The translations under genes were made by a program, and so were the position numbers. 64,000 bases of DNA from Vibrio caribbeanicus ATCC BAA-2122. Its GTDB lineage: Bacteria > Pseudomonadota > Gammaproteobacteria > Enterobacterales > Vibrionaceae. The notes beneath the pieces are model-generated. The model worked only from the letters and a program-made list of their open reading frames with translations, had not been told where the DNA came from and ran no database searches. Below, one piece after another: positions 18,196 to 29,586 of this stretch. The DNA is taken from contig NZ_AEIU01000063.1 of the NCBI RefSeq assembly GCF_000165125.1, forward strand, positions 18,146 to 82,145. Reading direction: 5' to 3'. Each line of letters begins with the position of its first letter. Position 1 is the first letter of the stretch.

Positions 18196-18711
18196 ATGAA
18201 CCAAAGATTTGCAGCTGGCATACTTACTTTATCCGTTCTCTTCAGTGCATGGCTGTACTGGGGAAGTGATTTGAAAGTAGAGCAAGTGCTAACGTCAAAC
18301 GAGTGGCAATCAAAGATGGTCACTCTCATTGTTGAGCCACTGAATGATGATACTGTCGGTCCTTTAAGAAAGGTTGATGTTGTATCAAACGTAAAATACT
18401 TGCCAAACAAAACCTATATCCGTGTTGCGACTGTACGCCTATACCCCGAAAATGATGCTCAAGAGAGCGTTATAAATATCTCTGAAACTGGAGAATGGGA
18501 TATTAGTGATAACTATTTATTGGTCTCTCCAACAGAATTTAAAGATGTTTCCTCTCCGCAAACTAAAGATTTTACTAAAGAACAACTGGAACTGATTACT
18601 CAGCTCTTCAAAATGGATGCAGAACAAAGTAGACGTATTGACATAGTCAACGATAAAACTCTACTTTTAACAAGCTTAAGCCATGGTTCAACGGTATTAT
18701 CGACAAACTAA
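18196..18711 (+). CDS. toxS: ToxS, ToxR-stabilising membrane protein
   Basis: 171 aa with a single N-terminal anchor (residues 5-23) and a periplasmic beta-rich domain ('WQSKMVTLI', 'FKMDAEQSRRIDIVNDKTLLLTSLSHGST'). In vibrios ToxS binds the periplasmic domain of ToxR, protects it from proteolysis and forms the bile-binding heterodimer. The gene starts 12 bp after toxR with ribosome-binding site AGGGG, so the two are one operon. Confidence 0.95.
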   Translation: MNQRFAAGILTLSVLFSAWLYWGSDLKVEQVLTSNEWQSKMVTLIVEPLNDDTVGPLRKVDVVSNVKYLPNKTYIRVATVRLYPENDAQESVINISETGEWDISDNYLLVSPTEFKDVSSPQTKDFTKEQLELITQLFKMDAEQSRRIDIVNDKTLLLTSLSHGSTVLSTN

Positions 18712-18715
18712 AATA

Positions 18716-18736
18716 AGGGAGCTCTATGGCTCCCTA
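18716..18736 (+). terminator. hairpin after toxS
   Basis: AGGGAGC / GCTCCCT with a short loop. No T-tract follows, so it may be a weak or Rho-assisted end, or lie in the leader of the permease gene 15 bp on. Confidence 0.4.
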
Positions 18737-18750
18737 TGTGAAAGATTCTA

Positions 18751-19506
18751 GTGGACTGGCTAAGTGCGATGAGCCTACTTCTAGGCTCGGTATTTGCGAA
18801 TACTCTCGCATCACTTTCAGGTGGTGGAGCTGGCTTACTACAATTTCCCTTACTACTATTTCTCGGACTGCCCTTTTCCGTCGCTCTCGCAACACATAAA
18901 TTAGCGAGCGTTGCACTTGGATTAGGCGCTGTTGTTTCGCATTTAAAAAATAGAAACATTCATAGTAAGGTGTGTCTTTGGATCATCACATTTGGCAGCT
19001 TGGGGGTTGTTCTCGGCGCTCATCTGATTTTATTAATTCCAGAGCTTTACGCCCAAAGAATGCTTGGAGTTATTATTTTATTGCTGGGCGTGTATTCAAG
19101 ACTGAAAACACAGCTTGGACACCATGAAATAGCAACTAACCGAAATCTTTTAGGATGGTGTTTTGGCACTGTTTTGATTATCTTGATTGGTATTATCAAT
19201 GGCTCACTCACAGCAGGCTCGGGGCTGCTCGTTACTCTCCTTCTAGTCAGGTGGTTTGGCTATAGCTACAAACAAGCCGTTGCAATGACTATGATATCAG
19301 TTGGTTTGGTATGGAACGCACTTGGTGGTATTACCATATTAAATACAGGCGTACCTGTGCACTGGCCCTGGTTACCTCTACTACTCCTTGGATCGTTTAT
19401 TGGAGGAATACTAGGAGCAAGCCTTACTCACCGCTTACCCAATTACATCATTAAAGTGTGCTTTGAAGTTGTTACTCTCATCGTTGGTTTAAAACTATTA
19501 ATCTAG
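18751..19506 (+). CDS. TauE/SafE-family membrane permease
   Basis: 251 aa, almost entirely hydrophobic, with about eight transmembrane segments arranged as two similar halves: 'ASLSGGGAGLLQFPLLLFLGLP' in the first and 'IINGSLTAGSGLLVTLLLVRWFGY' in the second, the twin Gly-rich motifs of the sulfite-exporter TauE/SafE (UPF0721) family. Members move sulfite, sulfoacetate or other anions across the inner membrane; the substrate here is open. The first in-frame start is GTG at 18751 (a stop lies 12 bp before it); ATG at 18769 is an alternative. Neither has a clear ribosome-binding site. It follows toxS closely and might be read through from it. Confidence 0.85.
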   Translation: MDWLSAMSLLLGSVFANTLASLSGGGAGLLQFPLLLFLGLPFSVALATHKLASVALGLGAVVSHLKNRNIHSKVCLWIITFGSLGVVLGAHLILLIPELYAQRMLGVIILLLGVYSRLKTQLGHHEIATNRNLLGWCFGTVLIILIGIINGSLTAGSGLLVTLLLVRWFGYSYKQAVAMTMISVGLVWNALGGITILNTGVPVHWPWLPLLLLGSFIGGILGASLTHRLPNYIIKVCFEVVTLIVGLKLLI

Positions 19507-19683
19507 TATCGGCGCATCCTGATCCAATGAGGTCCTATAAAAGGCAGATGCTATTAGCCAATCCGTATCACTATAAAATACAGTCTTGTGGGTTGAAATG
19601 ATCTCTTTCAATGCTAAGTTGCTATAATTGAAACATTAATCGCCCCTAGATGTACTTATACTCAATGGGAAAAAGGAGTCACA

Positions 19684-20592
19684 ATGAAAGTATTGCTTAC
19701 TGGTGGAACCGGCTTTATTGGGCGAGAGTTGCTCAAGTACCTAACCATGCATGAAGTCACGATACTTAGCCGAAATATTAGCAATGCGAAGCATGTGTTA
19801 ACTCACACAGATATCGGTAACCTTAAGTATATTGACTCACTGGAAAGCTTTCACGATCTAAATGAAATTGATATTGTTATCAACTTAGCTGGAGAACCTA
19901 TCGCTGACAAGCGTTGGACGAGTAAACAAAAGGAACATATCTGTAATAGTCGCTGGGAATTGACTGAAAAACTGGTTGAACTTATTCATGCCAGCACTTC
20001 ACCACCCTCACTATTTATAAGTGGATCAGCTGTAGGCTACTACGGTGATCAGCAAGAACACCCCTTTGATGAAAGTTTGAATGTATCCTCTGAACGATTT
20101 TCTCATTATGTTTGCGCTCAATGGGAAAAGATCGCCAATCGAGCACGCTCTGAAAATACCCGAGTATGTTTACTCAGAACAGGAATTGTATTATCTCCAC
20201 AAGGCGGTGCCCTTGACAAAATGCTTCTTCCTTATCGACTTGGGCTTGGTGGCCCTATGGGAAAAGGAGAGCAATATATGCCTTGGATCCATATGTTGGA
20301 TATGGTGAGGGGGATCTCATTTCTTATCGAGACACCTCATGCACAAGGAGAGTTTAATTTCTGTGCTCCTCACCCAGTACCAAACAAGCAGTTTAGCCAA
20401 TTATTGGCAAAATCCCTAAATCGTCCTCATCTAATGCGCACACCTAAGTGGGTCATGTCACTTGCTATGGGAGAAAGTTCGGATCTATTATTTGACAGCT
20501 TACATGCAAAGCCTAGAAAACTGACAGAGTTAGGGTTCCATTTCAGCTATCCGCACCTAGAACCAGCGCTAAAAAACCTTTTACAACATTAA
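19684..20592 (+). CDS. yfcH: TIGR01777/YfcH-type NAD(P)-dependent epimerase
   Basis: 302 aa, SDR39U1-type nucleotide-sugar-epimerase-like protein. Rossmann motif 'TGGTGFIGRELLKYL' at residues 7-21, 'VINLAGEPIADKRWT', 'SGSAVGYYGDQ' with the catalytic Ser/Tyr region, 'LLRTGIVLSPQGGALDKMLLPYRLGLGGPMGKG', and a C-terminal DUF1731-like tail ('RKLTELGFHFSYPHLEPAL'). The substrate is unknown in any bacterium I can recall. AAGGAG lies 8 bp before the ATG. It is followed by another SDR gene 46 bp downstream, possibly in one transcript. Confidence 0.9.
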   Translation: MKVLLTGGTGFIGRELLKYLTMHEVTILSRNISNAKHVLTHTDIGNLKYIDSLESFHDLNEIDIVINLAGEPIADKRWTSKQKEHICNSRWELTEKLVELIHASTSPPSLFISGSAVGYYGDQQEHPFDESLNVSSERFSHYVCAQWEKIANRARSENTRVCLLRTGIVLSPQGGALDKMLLPYRLGLGGPMGKGEQYMPWIHMLDMVRGISFLIETPHAQGEFNFCAPHPVPNKQFSQLLAKSLNRPHLMRTPKWVMSLAMGESSDLLFDSLHAKPRKLTELGFHFSYPHLEPALKNLLQH

Positions 20593-20638
20593 GATTAATC
20601 ATGTAGGCTCAATGTATTAAAAATATGGAAAAATAGTA

Positions 20639-21466
20639 ATGCCTCACTCAATCTTAATTACAGGATGTTCAACCGGGATCGGGTATGCCGCTGCTCATGC
20701 TTTAAAAGAAAAAGGCTACAACGTTATAGCCTCATGTCGTCAGGAGAAGGATGTATCTCGTCTCCAATCCGAGGGTTTAACTTCGATACTACTTGATCTC
20801 TCTAACCCCGATAGCATTACAGAGGGTGTTCGCCAGGCTTTGGAAATCTCTGATGGTAAACTTTATGCTGTTTTCAATAATGGTGCTTACGGACAACCAG
20901 GGGCTCTTGAGGACCTACCTACTGAAGCATTAAAAGAGCAATTCGAGACAAACTTTTTTGGATGGCATCAATTAGTTACAGAAGTTCTCCCCTCAATGCG
21001 CAAGCAAAACTGCGGTCGAATTATTCAAAATAGTTCTGTTTTGGGTTTCGCAGCACTGAAATATCGTGGTGCCTATAACGCATCAAAATTTGCTATCGAA
21101 GGGTGGAGTGATACCTTAAGGTTAGAGCTCATGGAAACCAATATCCACATTAGCCTGATTGAACCAGGTCCAATCGAAACTCAATTTAGGGCTAATGCTC
21201 AAAGAGCCTTTAAACGATGGATCAAAGTAGAAAACAGCGCTCATGAAAAGTACTACAGACAACAATTAGAACGATTAAAAGGCAAAACATCAAGCAGTAC
21301 TTTTGTACTCCCACCAGAATCATGTATCCCACCACTGCTCGACGCATTGGAGGCGAAAAAACCAAAAATCCGTTATCGGGTGACCACGCCAACCAAAGTG
21401 TTTGCTTTCCTAAAACGTGTGTTAACTGCGAGGATGCTTGATACCATTCTAAATCGCGCGACCTAA
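20639..21466 (+). CDS. short-chain dehydrogenase/reductase (YbbO-like)
   Basis: 275 aa classical SDR. Cofactor motif 'ITGCSTGIG' (TGxxxGxG) at residues 6-14, 'NNGAYGQPG' (NNAG equivalent), catalytic Ser in 'IIQNSSVLG', and YxxxK as 'YNASK'. The pattern and the neighbourhood (cnoX/ybbN, qmcA, nfeD) match E. coli YbbO, an NADP+-dependent aldehyde reductase. The C-terminus (about 190-275) is basic and helical. Whether the vibrio enzyme uses the same aldehydes is not readable from sequence. The ribosome-binding site is weak. Confidence 0.88.
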   Translation: MPHSILITGCSTGIGYAAAHALKEKGYNVIASCRQEKDVSRLQSEGLTSILLDLSNPDSITEGVRQALEISDGKLYAVFNNGAYGQPGALEDLPTEALKEQFETNFFGWHQLVTEVLPSMRKQNCGRIIQNSSVLGFAALKYRGAYNASKFAIEGWSDTLRLELMETNIHISLIEPGPIETQFRANAQRAFKRWIKVENSAHEKYYRQQLERLKGKTSSSTFVLPPESCIPPLLDALEAKKPKIRYRVTTPTKVFAFLKRVLTARMLDTILNRAT

Positions 21467-21571
21467 TGTAAGATGGTCATAATTTCGTCATATTTTAACG
21501 CTATTGTAAGCAGGGTAGTTCAATTACATTCAAGTAACCAACGACCCCTGTCTCTTGCGGAACAAAAAACG
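21467..21571. other. intergenic stretch before the small candidate ORF
   Basis: The start of a 313-bp interval between the SDR gene and cnoX. I see nothing specific here; the interval also contains the candidate small gene at 21572-21637 and a hairpin at 21664-21692. Confidence 0.3.
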
Positions 21572-21637
21572 ATGACGATCAACCAGTTTAACTGGTTAAG
21601 TATTGTTATTGCGTTGCTATTTTTTTTGCTTGCTTAA
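21572..21637 (+). CDS. candidate 21-aa single-transmembrane peptide
   Basis: A complete tiny reading frame with ATG and TAA. It begins MTINQFNWLS and continues with an uninterrupted hydrophobic run (IVIALLFFLLA) to the C-terminus. That is the design of known bacterial small membrane proteins. A possible GCGGA ribosome-binding site lies about 11 bp upstream. Because the frame is short it could be chance; the clean amphipathic-start/hydrophobic-end layout is the only support. Confidence 0.35.
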   Translation: MTINQFNWLSIVIALLFFLLA

Positions 21638-21663
21638 CAATTCAGCTTAACCACCTTTAATAG

Positions 21664-21692
21664 AGCACTTCATACTCTTCACGTGAAGTGCT
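21664..21692. other. hairpin in cnoX leader
   Basis: AGCACTTCA pairs with TGAAGTGCT; an alternative inner palindrome CTTCACGTGAAG (21678-21689) competes with it. There is no T-tract. Possibly a leader structure of cnoX or a weak end of the SDR transcript. Confidence 0.35.
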
Positions 21693-21779
21693 TCTCAAAT
21701 ATATACATCTCTGAGGCCTTGATTTCGATGAAACAAGCCCATATTTCATGTGTATAAGTCAAACCCAAGGACAACTCAG

Positions 21780-22634
21780 ATGCATTCACCCTATATTGTT
21801 GAGCTTAGCGAACAAAACTTCCGTGAAACCCTCGAAGGTTCAATGCAAACTCCAGTGCTCATCCATTTCTGGGCACCAATGAGTCAAGAAAGCTCACAGA
21901 TCATTCCAGAATTACAAGCACTTGCACAACAATATGAAGGGGCCTTTACACTAGCTCTGCTCAATTGCGAGCAAGAACAAATGATTGCAAGCCAGTTCGG
22001 CGTTCAAGCTCTGCCAACCATTGCTCTATTCATCAATGGCCAGCCGGTTGATGGATTAGGTGGTCCACAATCTATCAGCGCCGTTCAAGAACTATTAACC
22101 AAACACCTGCCTAGCCAAGACGAACTCAACTTGAGCAAAGCACTGGAAATGGTGAAACTTGGCCAATACAGTGAGGCACTGTCGCTCATAGAAACACTAA
22201 CTCCCTCCTTACAAGAGTCTGGAGACGTCAAATTAGCGAAAGCAGACTGCTACCTAGAAACTCACCAGTTCGACCAAGCAAAGACGTTGTTGGAGCACAT
22301 ACCGCTCGAATATCAGGATGGCTACTATAAGAGCCTGATTGCAAAGCTGGAGCTGCACGAGCAAGCCGCCAACAGCCCAGAAATACAGCAATTAGAGAGT
22401 GCACTGGAAAACAAGCCCGATGACTTAGAAGTCATCAATAAATTGGCATTAAGCTACCATCAAGTAAATAGAGACGAAGAAGCAATGGCGCTACTTTGGG
22501 CTCCCTTGGCGCGTGATTTGAATGCACTAGATGGCGACCTTAAAAAGTCTTTTATGGATATACTCTCAGCACTTGGGCAAGGTAATCCTGTCGCCAGTAA
22601 GTATCGACGTCAACTCTATTCAATTCTTTACTAG
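21780..22634 (+). CDS. cnoX: CnoX (YbbN), thioredoxin-fold co-chaperone
   Basis: 284 aa. Residues about 1-110 form a thioredoxin fold ('VLIHFWAPMSQESSQIIPEL', 'FGVQALPTIALFINGQPVDG') and about 120-284 form TPR-like helices ('ALEMVKLGQYSEALSLIETL', 'NKLALSYHQVNRDEEAMALL'). The redox CxxC is absent: the site reads WAPMSQES with no cysteine. E. coli CnoX keeps a single Cys (SxxC) and works as a holdase handing clients to GroEL and DnaK. Start at 21780 is set by AAGGA ten bases upstream; an upstream in-frame GTG gives an unlikely leader. Part of the conserved ybbO/ybbN/qmcA/nfeD neighbourhood. Confidence 0.92.
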   Translation: MHSPYIVELSEQNFRETLEGSMQTPVLIHFWAPMSQESSQIIPELQALAQQYEGAFTLALLNCEQEQMIASQFGVQALPTIALFINGQPVDGLGGPQSISAVQELLTKHLPSQDELNLSKALEMVKLGQYSEALSLIETLTPSLQESGDVKLAKADCYLETHQFDQAKTLLEHIPLEYQDGYYKSLIAKLELHEQAANSPEIQQLESALENKPDDLEVINKLALSYHQVNRDEEAMALLWAPLARDLNALDGDLKKSFMDILSALGQGNPVASKYRRQLYSILY

Positions 22635-22645
22635 TGCATTGCTCT

Positions 22646-22673
22646 GAAAAGCCGAGATTCACTCGGCTTTTTC
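22646..22673 (+). terminator. terminator of cnoX
   Basis: Stem AAAGCCGAG / CTCGGCTTT, loop ATTCA, followed by TTCAATT. Confidence 0.8.
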
Positions 22674-22723
22674 AATTAACATTGTTAAACAATAATTGAT
22701 CCACCCAATGAAAGGACGTCTTT

Positions 22724-23647
22724 ATGGCTATTGATTCACTGATCACAATTGGTATTTTCCTTATTGCCGCTATTGCTCTACTTGCTGCAGGGATAAAAAC
22801 AGTTCCACAGGGCAATAATTGGACTGTGGAGCGCTTTGGTCGCTACACTCACACCCTTAAGCCAGGCCTCAATATGATTATTCCTTTCATTGATGGCATT
22901 GGACAAAAAATAAACATGATGGAGCGAGTCTTAGATATTCCGGCACAAGAAGTTATTTCTAAAGATAATGCCAATGTGACCATAGATGCGGTCTGTTTTG
23001 TGCAGGTTATCGATGCGCCAAAAGCCGCTTATGAAGTCAATGATCTGGAACATGCCATTCGTAACCTAACATTGACCAATATTCGGACTGTATTAGGCTC
23101 TATGGAATTGGATGAAATGCTCAGCCAAAGAGATATGATCAATACAAAATTGCTCTCCATCGTCGATGAAGCGACCAACCCTTGGGGTGTAAAAGTAACG
23201 CGTATTGAAATCAAAGACGTTCAACCACCTTCAGATTTGACTGCGGCAATGAATGCACAAATGAAAGCAGAACGAAACAAGCGCGCTGAAGTCCTCGAGG
23301 CTGAGGGTGTTCGACAGGCCGAGATCTTAAAAGCCGAGGGTCACAAGCAGTCAGAGATCCTCAAAGCGGAGGGAGACAAGCAGGCTGCTATTCTTCAGGC
23401 TGAAGCCAGAGAAAGAGCAGCAGAAGCGGAAGCACGAGCCACTTCAATGGTATCGGAAGCGATAGCAAAAGGAGATATGCAAGCTGTTAATTACTTTATC
23501 GCCCAGGGCTACACCGAAGCACTAAAAAGTATTGGCCAAGCTGAAAATGGCAAGATCATTATGCTACCGCTTGAAGCCTCTGGTTTAATGGGCTCAATCG
23601 CAGGTATTGCCGAGATGTTTAAAGCATCTGATCATTCAAAGCAGTAG
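22724..23647 (+). CDS. qmcA: QmcA, SPFH/stomatin-like membrane protein
   Basis: 307 aa. One N-terminal transmembrane helix (residues about 5-24), then an SPFH/PHB domain ('[24 protein letters not shown]', '[30 protein letters not shown]', '[14 protein letters not shown]'), then a long charged coiled coil with repeating 'AEG.(R/K)QxxILKAEG' units (about 185-245) and a hydrophobic tail. Homologues form large membrane-bound cages; E. coli QmcA is linked to FtsH-type quality control. It has AAAGGA before the ATG and is followed 8 bp later by the nfeD-like partner, a pairing conserved across bacteria. Confidence 0.94.
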   Translation: MAIDSLITIGIFLIAAIALLAAGIKTVPQGNNWTVERFGRYTHTLKPGLNMIIPFIDGIGQKINMMERVLDIPAQEVISKDNANVTIDAVCFVQVIDAPKAAYEVNDLEHAIRNLTLTNIRTVLGSMELDEMLSQRDMINTKLLSIVDEATNPWGVKVTRIEIKDVQPPSDLTAAMNAQMKAERNKRAEVLEAEGVRQAEILKAEGHKQSEILKAEGDKQAAILQAEARERAAEAEARATSMVSEAIAKGDMQAVNYFIAQGYTEALKSIGQAENGKIIMLPLEASGLMGSIAGIAEMFKASDHSKQ

Positions 23648-23655
23648 AGGTGAAT

Positions 23656-24126
23656 GTGTTTGAGTTATTAGAACAAATCAATCACTGGCATTGGCTTTCT
23701 TTCGGGTTGGCTCTGCTAGCGGTCGAGATTTTTGGAGCAGCAGGATACTTTCTTTGGCTCGGAATCTCTGCGCTCATCGTTGGTGTCGTACTCTCTTTAA
23801 TACCCATGAGTTGGCAGCTACAGTGGATTTCATTTACTTGTTTTTCTCTTTTAACAACTTGGCTTTGGTGGCGTAGACAGTTTAAAGCAGATACAGAAAA
23901 TGATGATTCGAGAGACCTGAACCAAAAGCAAAAACAATTGATTGGTCAGAGAATTAGACTCGAAGAAGATTTTCTCGCCGGTAAAGGAAGAATCAAAGTG
24001 GGTGATACGACTTGGACGGCAGAGGCTGCCCATAACATCGCAGCGGGTAAGTTGGTCGAGGTTACTAACGTCAATGGGATAATTCTGACTATTTCAGAAT
24101 GTGGTAACGAAAATAGCGACTCATAA
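23656..24126 (+). CDS. NfeD-like (YbbJ) membrane protein
   Basis: About 156 aa. Three hydrophobic segments in the first 75 residues are followed by a soluble OB-fold-like domain ('LIGQRIRLEEDFLAGKGRIKVGDTTWTAEA', 'IAAGKLVEVTNVNGIILTISE'). This is the short NfeD form that partners stomatin-like QmcA in the membrane. I prefer the GTG at 23656 because AGAGG (23646-23650) lies five bases before it; a GTG at 23650 would sit on top of that site. Operon with qmcA. Confidence 0.88.
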   Translation: MFELLEQINHWHWLSFGLALLAVEIFGAAGYFLWLGISALIVGVVLSLIPMSWQLQWISFTCFSLLTTWLWWRRQFKADTENDDSRDLNQKQKQLIGQRIRLEEDFLAGKGRIKVGDTTWTAEAAHNIAAGKLVEVTNVNGIILTISECGNENSDS

Positions 24127-24145
24127 ATCATGACATCCAAGAAGT

Positions 24146-24172
24146 AAAAAGCCGGCGAAGCCGGCTTTTTTA
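24146..24172. terminator. bidirectional terminator between nfeD-like gene and ligA
   Basis: Stem AAAAGCCGGC / GCCGGCTTTT with loop GAA, A-tract and T-tract on the two sides. It serves both convergent genes. Confidence 0.88.
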
Positions 24173-26206
<2,034 letters not shown>

Positions 26207-26300
26207 TTATTGAAAGGCGAATCAGTAACAACCTTCCCTCTAAAATCTAATGGCGAAAGTATGACTATCTGAAACAATGAGTGCAACTGGAAGAAAATAA

Positions 26301-26325
26301 AAAAAAGCCCCTAAGGGCTTTTTTT
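26301..26325 (-). terminator. terminator between zipA and ligA
   Basis: Stem AAAAAAGCCC / GGGCTTTTTT with loop CTAA. On the minus strand it follows zipA. It implies that ligA has its own promoter or depends on readthrough. Confidence 0.75.
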
Positions 26326-26339
26326 GACGCTCAGTATGC

Positions 26340-27197
26340 TTATTGAGCAGATTTAAAATCTTGAATTTGAGCACGATAGCTGTCTAAACGATTGGGCGTC
26401 ATTAGATTACGCGCATCATCCAACACATTTGCACCTAAATCATCCGCTATCTGCTGTGCTGTTTTTAACATCAACTTAAAGTTTTGTTCAGCATCACCAA
26501 AGCATGGCATGGTCATGAAAAACGAGATTCCCTTAGTAGTAAAATCTGCTGGGTCACCGTGTGCAAGAGTACCAGGCTGCATCATATTCGCGACGCTGAA
26601 CAATACTTTACCTGTTCCGGATAAATCAGCATGGCGATGAAATATATCCATCTCTCCATAAACAAGACCATTTTGCTGCATACTATCAAATAGTTTTGTC
26701 CCGAGGAGAGGTTCTTCACCAGCGCAGTGAACATTAAGAACAATGACCTCAAAAGGATCATCTTCTTTTTCCACTGAAGTCGAAGAGGCTTCAGGTGAAT
26801 TCGATGGGATGCTCTCGACCTCTCGGTCTGAGAAATCGGATTCCACTTCTTCCACACTAAACGGCTCTGATTGGGTGCTTTTCAAGGGTTCTGACAAAAA
26901 TGGATTATCATCATTTCTATCTTCATTATACCCCTCGAACAAAGGGTCCATCGAAATGGGCTCTTTCTCAGCAAATTCGGGTTCTTTACGCTCTTTTTTT
27001 ATGATCTCAAAGTCATCCTCAGGAGCAAAAGCTCGCTGCGGAGAATTTTCTTCAACATTATCGGACTCAAGCTTGCCAATAGGTTTATGGGCAAACTTTG
27101 CTTTCCTCTCTCTTTTACTCGTCCACAAGCCGTGGAATAGTAAAGCAGCGATCGCTATCGCTCCGACAATGATCAGTACAAATCGCAGTTCCTGCAT
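26340..27197 (-). CDS. zipA: cell division protein ZipA
   Basis: 285 aa. Short periplasmic N-terminus plus one transmembrane helix (residues about 5-25, '[20 protein letters not shown]'), a basic patch ('[13 protein letters not shown]'), a long acidic Pro/Glu/Ser-rich linker (about 40-145), and a C-terminal FtsZ-binding domain ('VIVLNVHC', 'GEMDIFHRH', '[23 protein letters not shown]'). It tethers FtsZ to the membrane in gammaproteobacteria. The zipA-ligA and cysZ-cysK-pts order matches E. coli. Confidence 0.96.
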   Translation of the reverse strand: MQELRFVLIIVGAIAIAALLFHGLWTSKRERKAKFAHKPIGKLESDNVEENSPQRAFAPEDDFEIIKKERKEPEFAEKEPISMDPLFEGYNEDRNDDNPFLSEPLKSTQSEPFSVEEVESDFSDREVESIPSNSPEASSTSVEKEDDPFEVIVLNVHCAGEEPLLGTKLFDSMQQNGLVYGEMDIFHRHADLSGTGKVLFSVANMMQPGTLAHGDPADFTTKGISFFMTMPCFGDAEQNFKLMLKTAQQIADDLGANVLDDARNLMTPNRLDSYRAQIQDFKSAQ

Positions 27198-27400
27198 TTT
27201 TCGCTCTCATATTACTCAATATATCGACTCTCAACTGTCAATATCGAACCAATTTTAACGTGACCTTGAGTTACTCTACCAAAACTCAATGGTGTTTTAG
27301 AACAACTTAATGTGAGAAGTTCAAACAATGTTGTGATTTTGAACACGCTTTTTTCCTGTTAAGATAGAAAACGTTCATTTTTACAGCATTGATTCTCATT

Positions 27401-28141
27401 ATGACTAAACAAATTAGACAACGCTCAGGTTTCGGCTATTTTGCCCATGGCCTGGAACTCGCCAATACCCCCGGAATACGCCGCTTTGTTCTTTTGCCTT
27501 TACTTGCCAATATCTTTTTAGTCGGAGGGGCGCTTTATTATCTCTTTAGCAACCTAGATATATGGATAGAGCAAGCACTTGGTCAGCTTCCGAGTTTTCT
27601 GTCTTGGCTGAGCTATATCCTGTGGCCATTACTAGCGTTGACCATTCTAGCCACATTTTCATACTTTTTTAGTACGCTTGCCAATTTTATCGCAGCGCCA
27701 TTTAATGGATTACTTGCAGAAAAAGTTGAACTGCATTTAACGGGTAAAAAAGCCAATGATGACGGGCTATTTGATATCATCAAAGATACTCCCAGAATAT
27801 TGGCACGAGAATGGCGTAAACTTCTCTATATTTTGCCTAAAACTATAGGCTTATTTTTATTACTCTTAGTACCAGCACTCGGCCAAACTATCGGTCCGTT
27901 GCTCTGGTTCATATTTACCGCTTGGATATTGGCTATTCAATACTGTGACTACCCTTTTGATAACCACAAAATTAGCTTCAATGACATGCGCGGCAATCTA
28001 AAACAAAAACAAGGAAAGGCCTACGGTTTCGGTGCACTGGTGTCATTGTTTACCACCATTCCTATCCTCAACCTGTTTATTGTTCCTGTCGCGGTATGTG
28101 GAGCAACTTCTATGTGGGTCGCTGAATTTAAGCAGCAGTGA
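27401..28141 (+). CDS. cysZ: sulfate transporter CysZ
   Basis: 246 aa inner-membrane protein that supplies sulfate for cysteine synthesis. Hydrophobic segments are seen near residues 27-48, 65-95, 140-180 and 205-235, and the family motif 'GFGYFAHGLELANTPGIRRFVLLPLLANI' begins near residue 9. I set the start at ATG 27401; a TTG four codons upstream is in frame but unsupported. Divergent from zipA and followed by cysK, the usual context. Confidence 0.94.
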   Translation: MTKQIRQRSGFGYFAHGLELANTPGIRRFVLLPLLANIFLVGGALYYLFSNLDIWIEQALGQLPSFLSWLSYILWPLLALTILATFSYFFSTLANFIAAPFNGLLAEKVELHLTGKKANDDGLFDIIKDTPRILAREWRKLLYILPKTIGLFLLLLVPALGQTIGPLLWFIFTAWILAIQYCDYPFDNHKISFNDMRGNLKQKQGKAYGFGALVSLFTTIPILNLFIVPVAVCGATSMWVAEFKQQ

Positions 28142-28156
28142 TAACTACCAAATAGC

Positions 28157-28187
28157 TCCCGAGAAACTCACACCACGTTTCTCGGGA
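28157..28187 (+). other. strong hairpin after cysZ
   Basis: Perfect 11-bp stem TCCCGAGAAAC / GTTTCTCGGGA with a 9-nt loop, 15 bp after the cysZ stop. It lacks a T-tract, so it may end cysZ mRNA with help, or stabilise it. Confidence 0.55.
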
Positions 28188-28329
28188 CATCAATCATAAG
28201 ATATAACAATTTAATCCTTCTATCCATTTCCAAGCTGACCTACTCTCTACCTTAAATAATTTACTAGAACTTCATTGATTTGAGGTTTAATCTTCTGACA
28301 TCTGATGTGGCAGAAATGAGGGAATATTT

Positions 28330-29298
28330 ATGGGAAAAATTTACGAAGATAACTCGCAAACTATTGGTAGCACTCCATTAGTGAGGCTCAATAAAGTGAG
28401 TAATGGAAAAGTTTTAGCAAAGGTCGAAGCACGCAACCCAAGCTTTAGCGTCAAATGTCGTATTGGTGCAAACATGATCTGGGAGGCAGAGAAGTCTGGA
28501 CAGTTGAAGCCCGGTGTAGAGCTCGTCGAACCGACAAGTGGTAACACTGGCGTTGCATTGGCTTTTGTCGCTGCAGCTAGAGGCTATAAACTAACCTTAA
28601 CAATGCCAGAATCAATGAGCTTAGAACGCCGTAAATTACTCAAGGCGATGGGCGCAAATCTGGAGCTTACGGAAGCCGCAAAAGGAATGAAAGGCGCCAT
28701 CAGTAAAGCAGAAGAGATTGTCGCCAACAATCCAGAAAAATATCTGTTATTACAACAATTTAACAATCCCGCAAACCCTCAGATTCATGAGCAAACGACA
28801 GGGCCTGAGATCTGGGATGATACCGATGGGGAAATCGACGTTTTTGTCGCTGGTGTCGGTACTGGCGGTACTTTAACAGGTACGAGTCGATATATTAAAT
28901 CTACCAAAGGTAAAAATATCGTTTCAGTTGCTGTGGAGCCGGCTGAATCTCCGGTTATCGCTCAAGCACTCGCTGGCGAAGAAATACAACCTGCACCACA
29001 TAAAATACAGGGTATCGGTGCGGGCTTTATTCCAGGAAACCTTGACCTGAAACTCATTGATCAAGTAGAAGCTGTGACGTCAGAGGAAGCTATCATCATG
29101 GCACGCCGGCTAATGGAGGAAGAAGGTATTCTGGCTGGTATATCTTCTGGAGCAGCTGTTGTTGCAGCAAATAGGCTCGCAGAACAACCTGAGTTTTCAG
29201 GAAAAACGATCGTAACAGTATTACCAAGTTCAGGTGAACGTTATCTAAGCACAGCGCTCTTTGCTGGGCTGTTCACAGAAAAAGAAAACACTCAATAA
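28330..29298 (+). CDS. cysK: cysteine synthase A (O-acetylserine sulfhydrylase)
   Basis: Makes cysteine from O-acetylserine and sulfide with PLP. 322 aa, normal length. PLP-lysine in '[16 protein letters not shown]' near residue 42, substrate loop '[13 protein letters not shown]', phosphate-binding loop '[16 protein letters not shown]', and '[11 protein letters not shown]' with the Ser that contacts the pyridine nitrogen. AATGAGGG precedes the ATG. The gene is followed by a strong terminator and then the pts operon. Confidence 0.97.
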   Translation: MGKIYEDNSQTIGSTPLVRLNKVSNGKVLAKVEARNPSFSVKCRIGANMIWEAEKSGQLKPGVELVEPTSGNTGVALAFVAAARGYKLTLTMPESMSLERRKLLKAMGANLELTEAAKGMKGAISKAEEIVANNPEKYLLLQQFNNPANPQIHEQTTGPEIWDDTDGEIDVFVAGVGTGGTLTGTSRYIKSTKGKNIVSVAVEPAESPVIAQALAGEEIQPAPHKIQGIGAGFIPGNLDLKLIDQVEAVTSEEAIIMARRLMEEEGILAGISSGAAVVAANRLAEQPEFSGKTIVTVLPSSGERYLSTALFAGLFTEKENTQ

Positions 29299-29324
29299 AG
29301 CAAAAGAAAATATCCTTTTTGTTT

Positions 29325-29351
29325 AAAAAAGCCCCAGTTAGGGGCTTTTTT
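29325..29351. terminator. terminator of cysK
   Basis: Stem AAAAAAGCCCC / GGGGCTTTTTT, loop AGTTA. Confidence 0.88.
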
Positions 29352-29586
29352 GTTGATCCTAGCCCCACCTTTGGTAATATCGGTATGTTTTATTTCTAGC
29401 TTCAAAATAAAAGTTAGATAAGAGTTTATGTCAGCGACGCGATTCACAAGCGCTGTTGAAAAATTTATATCCAGTGCGGTACGAATCGAAGTAACAACTT
29501 TTGAGCCTAGCAGCACAATGTTTTTGTCGTTAAGCTCACGCTGGATAAAAGACTATCGAAATATAAATCATATTGGGGTAAACAAC

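Noticed and set aside
26743-27258. Plus-strand open frame of 171 codons opposite zipA, rich in Ser
   Set aside because: The Ser runs are the reverse complement of zipA's acidic linker codons.
29428-29586. In-frame 53-codon N-terminal extension of ptsH
   Set aside because: HPr begins at 29587 with its usual length; the extension has no similarity to HPr and is low in structure.
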